Shown here in pieces: positions 15,528 to 24,236 of a stretch of DNA of 64,000 nucleotides. The stretch covers positions 23,711 to 87,710 of the forward strand of contig JAHIRF010000007.1 of the NCBI GenBank assembly GCA_018818785.1. The letters run 5' to 3'. Position 1 is the first letter of the stretch, and every line of letters begins with the position of its first letter. The translations under genes were made by a program, and so were the position numbers. The notes below the pieces were generated by a model. The model saw only the letters and a list, made by a program, of their open reading frames with translations. It was not told the origin of the DNA and searched no databases. The DNA comes from Thermoplasmatota archaeon. GTDB taxonomy: Archaea; Thermoplasmatota; Thermoplasmata; UBA10834.

Positions 15528-16911
15528 GTTTCTCACCATCCGATAGTATCGCGTCCATGTCCCGTTCGATATCCTCGAAGAATATCGCACGGCCGATCTC
15601 GCCCCTCAGCCTACGGACCTCCCTGATGCCCATCGCCCCGAGCAGTTCGAGCATCTGGTCCCTCCATGCGCCAACCAGATTGGTCATGCGCCCCTCGACC
15701 CAGTCACGGTCCGAGCAGTCGATCGATGCGGGGCAGGTCGAGCCCGTGCAGTCTACACAGTTCCGGCAGCTGAGGGCCACCATGAGCGATTTGTCCAATG
15801 AGACCAAGTCTGCCCCACATATGATGCTCTTGGGCACGTGCTCGGCCGCAGCGATCCCGCCGCTCGTTATGATCGTGATCCTGTCCCTCGCGCCCCTGGA
15901 TACGAGCGCCCTGTGGATGGACAGCATCGAATCCTTGGCGTGCCGGGTCTCTCCCCTTCCCGACTCCCTGCCATCGTCGTCATAGTCGATGTGTATGACG
16001 GGCACATCGGCATCGAGCATCTCCAGCACCTTGTCCTCTATCCCCTTCGATGCCTGGATCCTCAATGCTATGACCACATCAGGGTAAGATTTCGATAGGT
16101 TCTTGAACGCCATCTTCCAGGAAGACCCTACACTGAGCTCTACCATGTGGACCCTGTCATCCAGCTTTAGAGTCTTGATGTCCGACCCTTCGGATATCAC
16201 AGGCACGATCCTGCGACCGGCGACGTCCAGTAGCTCTTGCGTGATGGAGGATTCGGACACGAGCACTATCGAATCCAGCAGCCTGCTCGCCTGCGCGCAT
16301 CCCAGGAGGATCGCGTTGTTGTGGTAGGTCAGCCTGGATGTGTCGAGCAGCATCGGGATCGAGAGCTCTATGCTCGGAGGCATTACCGTCTTCAGTTCGG
16401 ATGATCCCCCGAACTCCAGCCGTGATGGTTTCCCGCCGATGTCGGCGCAGGTGGAGATGGATTCGCGACCGTGTATGCCATCCCTGGTCGGACGGACTAT
16501 CTCGGACATGTCGGTCCACATGCCATCGTAATCGGGTCCTGCGAACATCCCACGGAAGCCCGCTCCGAGGACCGGTATCTTCCCGGTCTCGGCCTCGCCC
16601 CAGATTGTGGATATCCTGAGCGGGGTCCATATGCCCCGACCCAGCGCCTTGTAATCGGACCCAATCGACATGGAGAGAGCTCTCTGAGGACAGTCGGATA
16701 TGCATCTGAAGCAGTTCTTGCACAGGTGGCTCAGAGGGTCCGACATCTTCCTGAAGTCTGCCTCGCTCCGCTTGTGAACGCCGAATATGCACGCCTTCTC
16801 GCACTTGCCGCAGTTGACGCAGTTGTCCGCACGGGTTATGACGAACTTCGGGACGGGTGACGCACGCCCAGGTATGATCCTGATAGGTATGTGGTACCGC
16901 TCAAATGTCAT
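15520..16911 (-). CDS. Divergent ferredoxin-fused glutamate synthase paralogue, active-site motifs lost
   Basis: This 463-residue protein has the same plan as the downstream synthase subunit: an N-terminal pair of ferredoxin motifs (CVNCGKCEKACIFG and CKNCFRCISDCP), a barrel-like domain, and a C-terminal Fe-S loop CRNCVDCTGSTCP. The catalytic signatures are gone. Nothing matches TGEGG, AQGAKPG or GGTGA, while the phosphate-binding SGGIAAAEHVPKS survives. It may therefore keep a flavin or Fe-S clusters for electron transfer without making glutamate, or serve as a structural partner. Start ATG 16911 is chosen because GGAGGTG precedes it; a GTG three codons earlier lies within that site. It overlaps both neighbours. 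Confidence 0.82.
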   Translation of the reverse strand: MTFERYHIPIRIIPGRASPVPKFVITRADNCVNCGKCEKACIFGVHKRSEADFRKMSDPLSHLCKNCFRCISDCPQRALSMSIGSDYKALGRGIWTPLRISTIWGEAETGKIPVLGAGFRGMFAGPDYDGMWTDMSEIVRPTRDGIHGRESISTCADIGGKPSRLEFGGSSELKTVMPPSIELSIPMLLDTSRLTYHNNAILLGCAQASRLLDSIVLVSESSITQELLDVAGRRIVPVISEGSDIKTLKLDDRVHMVELSVGSSWKMAFKNLSKSYPDVVIALRIQASKGIEDKVLEMLDADVPVIHIDYDDDGRESGRGETRHAKDSMLSIHRALVSRGARDRITIITSGGIAAAEHVPKSIICGADLVSLDKSLMVALSCRNCVDCTGSTCPASIDCSDRDWVEGRMTNLVGAWRDQMLELLGAMGIREVRRLRGEIGRAIFFEDIERDMDAILSDGEKHG

Positions 16912-18895
16912 GGGGTGCACCTCCGTGGTTGTGCTTGGGCGCCCCTATGACTAGGCCACGCTCGACCAGCTCGTCGTACTGCGGGGACGATTCGACGAAC
17001 CTGATGAACCGTTCGATCTCCTCCGCATCCTTGCCGTGCACCCGTTCAAGCTGAGATTCGAGTTCGTCGTAGAACGGGATGAGCTCGAGCTTCGATTGGC
17101 ACACCTGCTCGCACGCCTTGCAGCGCATGCACAAGAAGGACCTGTGGGCGTGCTCCTTGGAGAGCGTGACGCCGTTGGCCATCGCCTTGTATGTGAGCAT
17201 CTTGCCCCTCGCGGTCACGCGCTCGTCTCCTAATATCATGTAAGCTGGACAGACTCCCACGCACGCACCGCACATGGCGCACTCGTCCGCGATCCTGATG
17301 GATTTGCTTGTCCGCTTCGGCTCCAGATATCTCTTCGAGAAACGCGAGGCGCGGCTGATGAGTCTCATCGTGATCGGGGAGAGCATCAGCATCGCCCGGA
17401 GCAACGACCCCATCAATGAAGGGTGCATGATCAAACCGCTCAGCCTACCCATGCGCCCTGACAGGTGGAAGTACTTGCCCTGGTTCATTATCCCTCTCGG
17501 GTCCAAGGAGGATTTGAGCTTCCTCAGCTCGTCCTTCCTGCCACGGTCCTCGGCGCCGGAGAACGCGTGGTTCCATATGCCGAGGGAATACGGTTTCGCG
17601 CCCAGATCGATCATCCTCTTGTTCAACAGGAACGACTTGAACGAATCGAGCGTGTATCGGATAGTATTGCCCTGGTCGGTCATGAAGAATCCGAGCACCA
17701 TCGCCTGACCATCCGGGAGATAATGGACCTCGAACAACGGTTCCAGCTCGAGGGACGACGAGAGTCTCTCGAACTCGAGCATCGCCGCGGGAAGTATCTT
17801 CCTGGACAGGATGACCTCGAGCCCCATCATGCCTGGACCGAACTTCCTGATCTTCATGGGGAAGAACCGTTCGTTCCAGAGGTATCGGGCGAGGTATTCT
17901 GGTTCTCCAGTGAGTCCAGCGCTCTTGAGCAGATCGTCGAACGCGGTCTCCGACTCTTCGCCTTCGATGTAGACTATCAGCGCTTCCCCGGGTTTCACCC
18001 TGGGTTTGTCGAGCAGCCGATTGGTCAACTCCACTCGGACGGAGCTCTCGAATATGATGTGGACGGGTGAGACCTCGGAGGATGCCAGCTCCTCGGCGAA
18101 CTTCAGCGCCGACGCCCTGTCGTCGAACACCAAGAGATGAGGATGCTGGTGAGTGGATATCTCCATCACCTTGAGCGTCACGATCGTCACCACGCCCAGC
18201 TGGCCCTCGCTACCGAACACTTGCATGAACCCAGGATCAGAGGGAGTGAAACGGACGAACTCGCCACGGGGCGCTGCCAACTCCAAAGAGACGACGTTCC
18301 CGCTCAAGTGCCCTCTCGAGAAGCTGTTGATACCGACACCACCTGTGGCGACCCATCCGCCGACGGTGGAGAACTTGCTCGATGGCGAAGTGGTGAGGCT
18401 GAGCCCATGTGCCTCGAGCGCATGATCTATCTCGAACCATCTCGCGCCTGCCTGGACAGTGACCGTTTTCGCATCCCCGTCGATCTTCACGATCTTGTCC
18501 ATGCGCGACAGGTCGAGTACGAGCCCGCCGTTCACAGGCACGGAACCGCCGAACGGGGAGGAACCCGAGCCACGCGGTATGACATTGAGGCCGGTCGAGG
18601 ACGCGAATCTGAGCACTTCGAGCACCACCTCGGGTGTCTCGGCCTGCACGACCGCTTCGGGGACCGACGAGAACATGAGCTCCCTGAGGAACCTTGGTAT
18701 CTCGGATTGGTCGCGGGCGTATAGCATGAGTTCGCCAGGGGACGACGCTATCCGTATGGACCCGACGGTCAACCTCTGCAGCCCTTGATATAATGTATTG
18801 TTAGAGACCTCGTCCTTGGCCGAAAAACTGGTCGGATGAGAGGGAGGGGTATCGGCATCAATAGCCCGGTCTACACCAGCACCAACCACGTGCAT
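16901..18895 (-). CDS. FAD-linked oxidase fused to Fe-S domain (GlcD-GlcF-like dehydrogenase)
   Basis: This 664-residue flavoprotein is the first gene of the cluster. The FAD-binding PCMH/FAD_binding_4 domain (about 70-255) includes VIPRGSGSSPFGG, DLSRMDKIV and STVGGWVATGGVGINS. The central FAD-oxidase C-terminal domain (about 290-490) resembles D-lactate and glycolate dehydrogenases. The C-terminal 130 residues carry two cluster motifs, CAMCGACVGVCPAY and CMRCKACEQVCQ. It should oxidise a 2-hydroxyacid or related compound and pass electrons to Fe-S partners; the substrate is not known. Its end overlaps the next gene by 11 bases. A minus-strand TATA-like element near 18993-19003 fits as the operon promoter. 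Confidence 0.88.
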   Translation of the reverse strand: MHVVGAGVDRAIDADTPPSHPTSFSAKDEVSNNTLYQGLQRLTVGSIRIASSPGELMLYARDQSEIPRFLRELMFSSVPEAVVQAETPEVVLEVLRFASSTGLNVIPRGSGSSPFGGSVPVNGGLVLDLSRMDKIVKIDGDAKTVTVQAGARWFEIDHALEAHGLSLTTSPSSKFSTVGGWVATGGVGINSFSRGHLSGNVVSLELAAPRGEFVRFTPSDPGFMQVFGSEGQLGVVTIVTLKVMEISTHQHPHLLVFDDRASALKFAEELASSEVSPVHIIFESSVRVELTNRLLDKPRVKPGEALIVYIEGEESETAFDDLLKSAGLTGEPEYLARYLWNERFFPMKIRKFGPGMMGLEVILSRKILPAAMLEFERLSSSLELEPLFEVHYLPDGQAMVLGFFMTDQGNTIRYTLDSFKSFLLNKRMIDLGAKPYSLGIWNHAFSGAEDRGRKDELRKLKSSLDPRGIMNQGKYFHLSGRMGRLSGLIMHPSLMGSLLRAMLMLSPITMRLISRASRFSKRYLEPKRTSKSIRIADECAMCGACVGVCPAYMILGDERVTARGKMLTYKAMANGVTLSKEHAHRSFLCMRCKACEQVCQSKLELIPFYDELESQLERVHGKDAEEIERFIRFVESSPQYDELVERGLVIGAPKHNHGGAPHDI

Positions 18896-19305
18896 CCCCC
18901 CTCAGGAACAACAGTTCCTTTCAGTCCCTTCGACGTTCATTGGGCAAGCGTCCTGAGAAGCCCGATCAGAGGCGTTTTGTGTCGTCCCTGGATGTATATT
19001 TTTGGCCCTCAATGGCACGCTGCCCCTTAAACGGAACCGCCGTACGCATAGTGTGTATTTATCCCTTTCCAATCTGCTCATCGCCAGTTACACGAATTCT
19101 AATGGTGGTTGAGCCTCGATATCGGCATAATGACGACGGTACCGTACCGGCGAAGGTTATTAATAGGGATGACTGGCAATGCTATCCCAGCACGAATTGT
19201 GTGCCGATCGACACGAGAAAAGCCGAACAGCCCAATGTTTTGAGCCGTTAGTTTGTTTTTCACGTAGCTGAAACGGATGCAATTCTGCACACAGGAAGAA
19301 TAGAC
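18896..19305. other. Intergenic region between divergent glt cluster and SSB gene
   Basis: These 410 bases hold no credible gene. I see a minus-strand TATA-like element (AAAAATATACAT, about 18992-19003) for the glt cluster and a plus-strand candidate (GGTTATTAATAG, about 19155-19166) for the SSB gene. The latter would leave a leader of about 115 bases. A short inverted repeat GGTAC-C-GTACC lies at about 19139-19149. An AGGAAG Shine-Dalgarno precedes the SSB start. Confidence 0.5.
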
Positions 19306-19851
19306 ATGGAAGAGAGCGTTAATGCAGCCCCCGAAGAGGGCCAGAGCGTAGAGACGAAAATAAAAGAACTCACACCTCAGTCGAAGAGGGTAGATGTTTT
19401 GGCCAAGTGCCTTGAGATCGGTGAGGCGAAGGAAATCCCCGGCAGGTTCGGGAACACAAGGAAGGTAGCAGAAGCGACACTCGCAGACGAGTCCGGAGCT
19501 ATCATAATGTCCCTCTGGGACGAGCAGATCGGAACCGTCGCGAAGGAAGACACCGTTCACGTCAAGAACGGATATGTATCCCTTGTGCGCGGACACATGA
19601 GGCTCAATGTCGGCAAGTACGGCAACCTCTTGAAGGCCGAGAAGGCAGTCGAGACAACCGTTACCGAGCCGAACCTCAGCGAGAAGGAGTACGAGATGGA
19701 GCGCAAGCGGTACAGCGGTGGCGGCGGCGACCGTGGCGGCGGTAGACCACGCAGCGGTGGCGACCGTGGCGGCTCCCGCGACTACGGCAGCGGCAGCAGG
19801 GACAATGACGACAGGCCCAAGTACATGAACAAGGGCCGCAGACGATTCTAG
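19306..19851 (+). CDS. OB-fold single-stranded DNA-binding protein with RGG-rich tail
   Basis: This is a 181-residue RPA/SSB-like protein. An OB fold spans about residues 20-115 (RVDVLAKCLEIGE, TLADESGAIIMSLWDEQ, VKNGYVSLVRGHMRLNVGKYG), as in archaeal SSB proteins that protect single-stranded DNA in replication and repair. The C-terminal 50 residues are almost only Gly, Arg, Asp and Ser (RGGG, GGDRGG, RDYGSGSRD), ending in the basic KGRRRF. Such tails usually add nucleic-acid binding or protein contacts. An RNA-binding role is also possible. It stands alone, with AGGAAG seven bases before the ATG. Confidence 0.9.
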   Translation: MEESVNAAPEEGQSVETKIKELTPQSKRVDVLAKCLEIGEAKEIPGRFGNTRKVAEATLADESGAIIMSLWDEQIGTVAKEDTVHVKNGYVSLVRGHMRLNVGKYGNLLKAEKAVETTVTEPNLSEKEYEMERKRYSGGGGDRGGGRPRSGGDRGGSRDYGSGSRDNDDRPKYMNKGRRRF

Positions 19852-19941
19852 TCCTGCACAAGCTCAAACCGAACGGGTTCGATGAGAACCCTTCAAAACC
19901 ACTTACCCTTATTCTATCATCGTATTCCGATCAGATGACGG

Positions 19942-21174
19942 TCACATAGTAAGCTCATGATCTCGCGATCCCAGCTTCTTGGGTCTGTCTATCTCGGGAC
20001 GCACCATCTTCGCGAAGACGACATAGCCGACGGTGGTGACGCCGCATATGAAACCGAACACGAGCCATATCTGCTCCTTGACAGCCATCGTATCCAGGAG
20101 CCACATGCCGAATAGAAAGCCGCCCCCCTGTCCGAGGGTCTGTATGAGCCCGGAGAAACCCATGTATATACCACGCTTCTCCTCGGGAGCCATATCGGCT
20201 ATGACCGCGGAGATCATGGACATGAAGAATATCTCGCCCACCGTGATGACCATGATGCACGCGAGCAGTGAATAGAAATCATTGGCATAGAATATGAGCG
20301 CGAAGCCTCCTGCAGCTACGAGCTGTCCGACCACGAGCACCGCAGATCTGCGGAAGCTGAGCATCTTGGACGTGACCCAGAGTTGGAACACGATCGTCAT
20401 AAATGCGCTTGCGGCGAACAGGAGACCGAACGCGCCTTCCGACATGCCGAGCTGATTGTATGCGTATATCGGAAGGACAGATATCCATTGAGAGAAGAAG
20501 AACCAGAAGATGCCGGTCAACACGCATAGTACGAGGAATGGATGGTCGTTTGCCACGGCCGCGACCGACCTGAATGTGATCTTGTCCGTCACCGCATCGG
20601 ACTTCGTCTCTCGAATGAAGAGCATGTTCATGATGAAGGCAGATGCCAATATCAGAGAGCCGAATATGAACAGGAGTTTCATCGAATGGGCTTCGACCAA
20701 GATAGCGCCTGCGACCGGACCGAAGACGATGCCTACGTTCCATGCGATCCTGAGGGTGCTGTACGCATGCGGCCTTTTCTCTGAGGGTATAACATCTGCG
20801 AGCATCGCATTGGCTGCGGGCATGTACATGAAACCGACAAACGAATCTGCCATGGCGACTGCCAATAGAGTGTAGAAGTTGGTTGCGAAGATGTACATGA
20901 GCATTGTGACGGACATCAGCCCAAGGCTCGCCAGCAGCACCGCTCTCCGACCGATCTTATCTGCGAGCATCCCACCTATCACTGTCGCGGGCATTCCGGC
21001 GATCGTGTACCCAGCGAGCACTATGCCTATGAGCGGGAGAGATATCTCGATCTCCTGCTCCATGTAGATTGCGAAGAAAGGTATCACGAGGCCGAACGCC
21101 ATGTTCTCGATGAGGGCGCTCGCTACGAGTATCTTGAACGCTCTCGGTGATCCTTTCAGATATTCTAGTACCAT
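19942..21174 (-). CDS. Major facilitator superfamily transporter
   Basis: This is a 410-residue membrane protein with about 12 hydrophobic helices in two halves. The MFS signature between helices 2 and 3 is clear (GGMLADKIGRRAVL), with a related loop in the second half. The substrate is unknown. I prefer ATG 21174, which has a GGAG upstream and starts at the conserved region, over an upstream TTG at 21225. It is divergent from the MttB-family methyltransferase gene; the shared 120-base region has TATA-like sequence on both strands around 21247-21259. Importing a quaternary or tertiary amine for that enzyme is an attractive but unproven guess. Confidence 0.88.
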   Translation of the reverse strand: MVLEYLKGSPRAFKILVASALIENMAFGLVIPFFAIYMEQEIEISLPLIGIVLAGYTIAGMPATVIGGMLADKIGRRAVLLASLGLMSVTMLMYIFATNFYTLLAVAMADSFVGFMYMPAANAMLADVIPSEKRPHAYSTLRIAWNVGIVFGPVAGAILVEAHSMKLLFIFGSLILASAFIMNMLFIRETKSDAVTDKITFRSVAAVANDHPFLVLCVLTGIFWFFFSQWISVLPIYAYNQLGMSEGAFGLLFAASAFMTIVFQLWVTSKMLSFRRSAVLVVGQLVAAGGFALIFYANDFYSLLACIMVITVGEIFFMSMISAVIADMAPEEKRGIYMGFSGLIQTLGQGGGFLFGMWLLDTMAVKEQIWLVFGFICGVTTVGYVVFAKMVRPEIDRPKKLGSRDHELTM

Positions 21175-21291
21175 CTCTGAAGCTCCGGAACGGATGCCGT
21201 CCGGTCCCAGGACGTGCTTTCTCAACAGACCATGCGCGGCTCCGGGATGGTATAATAAACCTCCCGGTCGTTCACATTACGGAGCGGGATA

Positions 21292-22725
21292 ATGGCCGGT
21301 GGCCAGATAAACATTCTGTCGGAGGAACAGATCGGGCTAGTGCACGAGAATACTCTGCACCTGCTGACCAAGCCGGGCGTGCGGGTCGCGAGTGAGATCG
21401 TTCTGAAGCTGCTTGCGGACGGAGGAGCTGATGTCGACCTAGGTGCGAGGATCGCGCGCATACCTGAGGAACTGGTGGAAGAGACCATCTCGAAGGTGCC
21501 GAAGAGCATCACTCTCGGTGCGAGGGACCCTAAGAGAGAGATGGTCGCGCCGAGGAAAGGCCCACCGTACATGGCGACCAACGGTACCGCCGTCTATATG
21601 ACGGACCTGGAGACCGGCGCGAAGAGACCGACCATGGGGAACGACCTCAAGGATTTCATGACGCTCTGCGACGCGATCGATTCGCTCGATTATGTCTGGC
21701 CGATCGTAACAGCCCATGACGGCCCTGAACGATTCCATGGATTGAACGAGCTAGCCATCGCGATGCACAGCACGACGAAGCACATCCAGGGAGAGGCGAT
21801 GTCGGCCGAAGAGGCGAAGGACATGATCAGAGCTGCATCGCTGGTCACTGGTGGAGAGGATCAGCTGGCGAAGAAGCCGATATTCTCCGTCATCCAGTGT
21901 CCGATCTGTCCGCTCGAGTTCGAGAAGGGTTCCGTCGAGGCAGTGATGGAATTCGCTAAGGCAGGGATACCAGTCGTATCGATGTCGATGGCGTTGTGCG
22001 GATTGACCGCACCGGTCGCCTTGGCGGCAGCGATATCGATCGTTAACGCGGAGAACCTTGCAAGCTTCACGATCTCACAGCTCGCCAGGAAGGGCGCGCC
22101 TGTGATATACAGCTCTGAATCGAGCACCATGAACATGAAGACGGGAGAGATACGATACGGCGCGAGAGAGGAAGTGCTCATCGCCGCAGCGGTCGCGCAG
22201 ATGGCAAAGCATTACGGGGTGCCCACGATGGTGGGCAGCTTCGGCATGGGACTTCATGGAGACACACCAGGCATAAATGTGGACCCTTCTGAGCTGGCAT
22301 TCACAACCATGACCAACCTATCGCTCACCGATTTCTCATCAGGCATAGGAGGGCTCGATCAGGCCAAGGGGGCGGCGCTTGAGCAGATAATCATAGACAC
22401 GGACATCTGGGAATCCGTCCGTGAGATCAGGAACGATGTGGAGTTCGATGACAAACATTTCGCGAACGAACTGATATCCTCCATCGGTCCAGGCGGCAAC
22501 TTCCTCAACTCACCCCACACGATCAAGAACATGAGGAAAGAGTTGTTCCTGCCGAATGCAGAGAAATCGAGCATCTTCGAATCTTACAGGTTGAACAAGG
22601 ATCAGAAGGACATCTTATCGAAGGCTAGAGAGAGGGTCGAGGAGATACTAGCGATCCATAAGCCCGAACCAATCGAACCAGATATATCGAAACGAGTGAA
22701 GGAGATAGTGGACAGGCGACGATAA
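21292..22725 (+). CDS. MttB-family methyltransferase without an amber/pyrrolysine codon
   Basis: This is a member of the trimethylamine methyltransferase (MttB) superfamily, corrinoid-dependent enzymes that move a methyl group from tertiary or quaternary amines to a cobalamin protein. The full 477-residue frame is open, with no in-frame TAG. It therefore belongs with the non-pyrrolysine members, some of which act on glycine betaine, proline betaine or carnitine. Family-like segments include the start (LSEEQIGLVHENTLHLLTKPG), the YMTDLETGAKRPTM region and GSFGMGLHGDTPG. A GGAG lies before the ATG. No corrinoid protein or reactivation gene is adjacent. The divergent MFS gene may supply substrate. 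Confidence 0.88.
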   Translation: MAGGQINILSEEQIGLVHENTLHLLTKPGVRVASEIVLKLLADGGADVDLGARIARIPEELVEETISKVPKSITLGARDPKREMVAPRKGPPYMATNGTAVYMTDLETGAKRPTMGNDLKDFMTLCDAIDSLDYVWPIVTAHDGPERFHGLNELAIAMHSTTKHIQGEAMSAEEAKDMIRAASLVTGGEDQLAKKPIFSVIQCPICPLEFEKGSVEAVMEFAKAGIPVVSMSMALCGLTAPVALAAAISIVNAENLASFTISQLARKGAPVIYSSESSTMNMKTGEIRYGAREEVLIAAAVAQMAKHYGVPTMVGSFGMGLHGDTPGINVDPSELAFTTMTNLSLTDFSSGIGGLDQAKGAALEQIIIDTDIWESVREIRNDVEFDDKHFANELISSIGPGGNFLNSPHTIKNMRKELFLPNAEKSSIFESYRLNKDQKDILSKARERVEEILAIHKPEPIEPDISKRVKEIVDRRR

Positions 22726-22730
22726 CATGA

Positions 22731-23255
22731 TCACGGATGCTTAGTGGGTTTGATCTGGTCTACGAAGTCCTTCCACCGCTGAGCGTCCTTGACCCTCGCC
22801 AACACTTCTTCCTTACCCACTTCGGCGTGGTCATCCGTCTCCGCGAATCTGAGATCATCCATCGCCCTCAGCAGGCCCCTTATCTCATCCATCAGAGCCT
22901 TTGCAGCTTCCATTGTCATCGGGTCATGGGCGAGTTTGTGTTCAAGCTCACGTTCGCGAGTCTTGATCATCCCGAACAGCTTCTCGATCTTCGCGATGTC
23001 CTCCGCAGTCAGATCCTTCTTCGTTGTAAGGTCATACACGATGTCGCGGAGCTCGATCGCCTCATCACCAATGATCTCGTATTCTGGAATGAGGACGCCA
23101 ACCCAGAAGACCATCGAATGGATGGTGGACATCATCTTGTGCCGTTCAGACTCTGTGAGCATCTGACGACCGTCACTCAGCAGACTCTCAGGCCTCTCGT
23201 CCGAATCGCCGACCACGGTGAACATATCGCTGAAGCAAGATTTAGCTGATTCCAC
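22731..23255 (-). CDS. Hypothetical helical protein
   Basis: I do not recognise this 174-residue protein. It is predicted to be mostly alpha-helical and acidic, with charged heptad-like segments (about 70-140: IEKLFGMIKTRERELEHK, AKALMDEIRGLLRAMDD) and a weakly hydrophobic stretch near residues 47-60 (MVFWVGVLIPEYE). There is no signal peptide and no cysteine pair or catalytic motif. It converges with the MttB-family gene, leaving only five bases between the stops. The start could be ATG 23255 or ATG 23225. An antisense frame over the same bases has no family features. Confidence 0.6.
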   Translation of the reverse strand: MESAKSCFSDMFTVVGDSDERPESLLSDGRQMLTESERHKMMSTIHSMVFWVGVLIPEYEIIGDEAIELRDIVYDLTTKKDLTAEDIAKIEKLFGMIKTRERELEHKLAHDPMTMEAAKALMDEIRGLLRAMDDLRFAETDDHAEVGKEEVLARVKDAQRWKDFVDQIKPTKHP

Positions 23256-23329
23256 TGGGCCGTGCGATATGATTCGGAGGATGCAGCTTCAATATTCTGC
23301 ATTGGCCGCTATCTAAGCATCATCCATCA

Positions 23330-24223
23330 TCAATGATGCATCTCTTTCAGATAGAGTCGCAAGGCTCGAATGCTCGTGTGCCAATCCCCGGATTGCTTGA
23401 CCGCTGGCAACTCTCCATGCCCTGCGCGGAGCCTGAGATATTGGGCAGAATAAGGGCCATCCTTCTCGAAATCCATCAAAGGCCTTAGTTCATCCAACTT
23501 AGTGCCGACCTGATCCAGCAGCCCCAGAATTGACCTCGCGGCCAATCTCTCAATAAGATCATTCAGGCTCGATATATCCCCTGCATTGCCGCGCTCCATC
23601 GCGGACATATAACGTTTCCTATCATCTGGGAGTATGTGGACGGGTGGCCAATTGTGTTTCAGTAGATGGAGGTTCAATAGCAATCTGCCCACCCGACCAT
23701 TGCCGTCGCTGAACGGATGGATTGATTCAAATCGGTTATGGAGCCAAACACCTAGCAGGATGGCATCCTCGCTGTCAGTATCCTTCCGCTCATATTCGTC
23801 CAGCATCTCCTCCATCTCGCTGGCCACCTTCTCAAAACGAGGGGGAGTGTGCTTAGACCCACTTATCCTAACGTTGATCCGTCTCCAACTGCCAGCATCT
23901 GATTTCACCCCTTTGAACACAGCTTCGTGCAGTTCGAGGATCGTGACTAGACGGACGGGATTGGATTTGCGTCTAATCAGATCACGGAAGACCATCTCAT
24001 GCTGGATGGTCTCAAGTATGTCTCTTACTGGCCTGCCTCCGACGCCCTTCTCTTCGAGCAGGAGTCGCTCGACATCGTGCCAAGTGAGTGTGTTCCCTTC
24101 AATCGCGTTTGTTCCCCACGTGTTCAATGCGCTTGTTTGTTTCCAGACGCGCTCGGGAAGATCGTCCAATGGAGCACGGGTCAGCAGCGATTCTCGGAGT
24201 GAAAGTAATATGCTTTTTCTCAT
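23330..24223 (-). CDS. Fic-family protein with N-terminal inhibitory motif and C-terminal DNA-binding-like domain
   Basis: Fic enzymes usually transfer AMP to Ser, Thr or Tyr of target proteins. The core motif HPFSDGNGRVGR (about 185-196) has the catalytic His and all ATP-handling residues. A class II inhibitory helix motif TNAIEGN lies before the core (about 38-44), which should hold the enzyme inactive until relieved. The last 45 residues resemble an excisionase/MerR-like helix-turn-helix (YSAQYLRLRAG...GDWHTSIRALRLYL), suggesting self-regulation or target recruitment. No antitoxin gene is adjacent. An AT-rich TATA region ends about 25 bases before the ATG, implying a leaderless message. 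Local sequence is more AT-rich than its neighbours. Confidence 0.9.
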   Translation of the reverse strand: MRKSILLSLRESLLTRAPLDDLPERVWKQTSALNTWGTNAIEGNTLTWHDVERLLLEEKGVGGRPVRDILETIQHEMVFRDLIRRKSNPVRLVTILELHEAVFKGVKSDAGSWRRINVRISGSKHTPPRFEKVASEMEEMLDEYERKDTDSEDAILLGVWLHNRFESIHPFSDGNGRVGRLLLNLHLLKHNWPPVHILPDDRKRYMSAMERGNAGDISSLNDLIERLAARSILGLLDQVGTKLDELRPLMDFEKDGPYSAQYLRLRAGHGELPAVKQSGDWHTSIRALRLYLKEMHH

Positions 24224-24236
24224 AATAACATATTAG

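Noticed and set aside
14016-16920. Possibility that the two adjacent GltB-like genes are one frameshifted gene
   Set aside because: Each has its own ferredoxin N-terminus and C-terminal Fe-S loop, so they are complete paralogues rather than fragments.
21292-22725. In-frame amber codon for pyrrolysine in the MttB-family gene
   Set aside because: The frame is open throughout and other genes here end in TAG as a normal stop, so there is no evidence for pyrrolysine.
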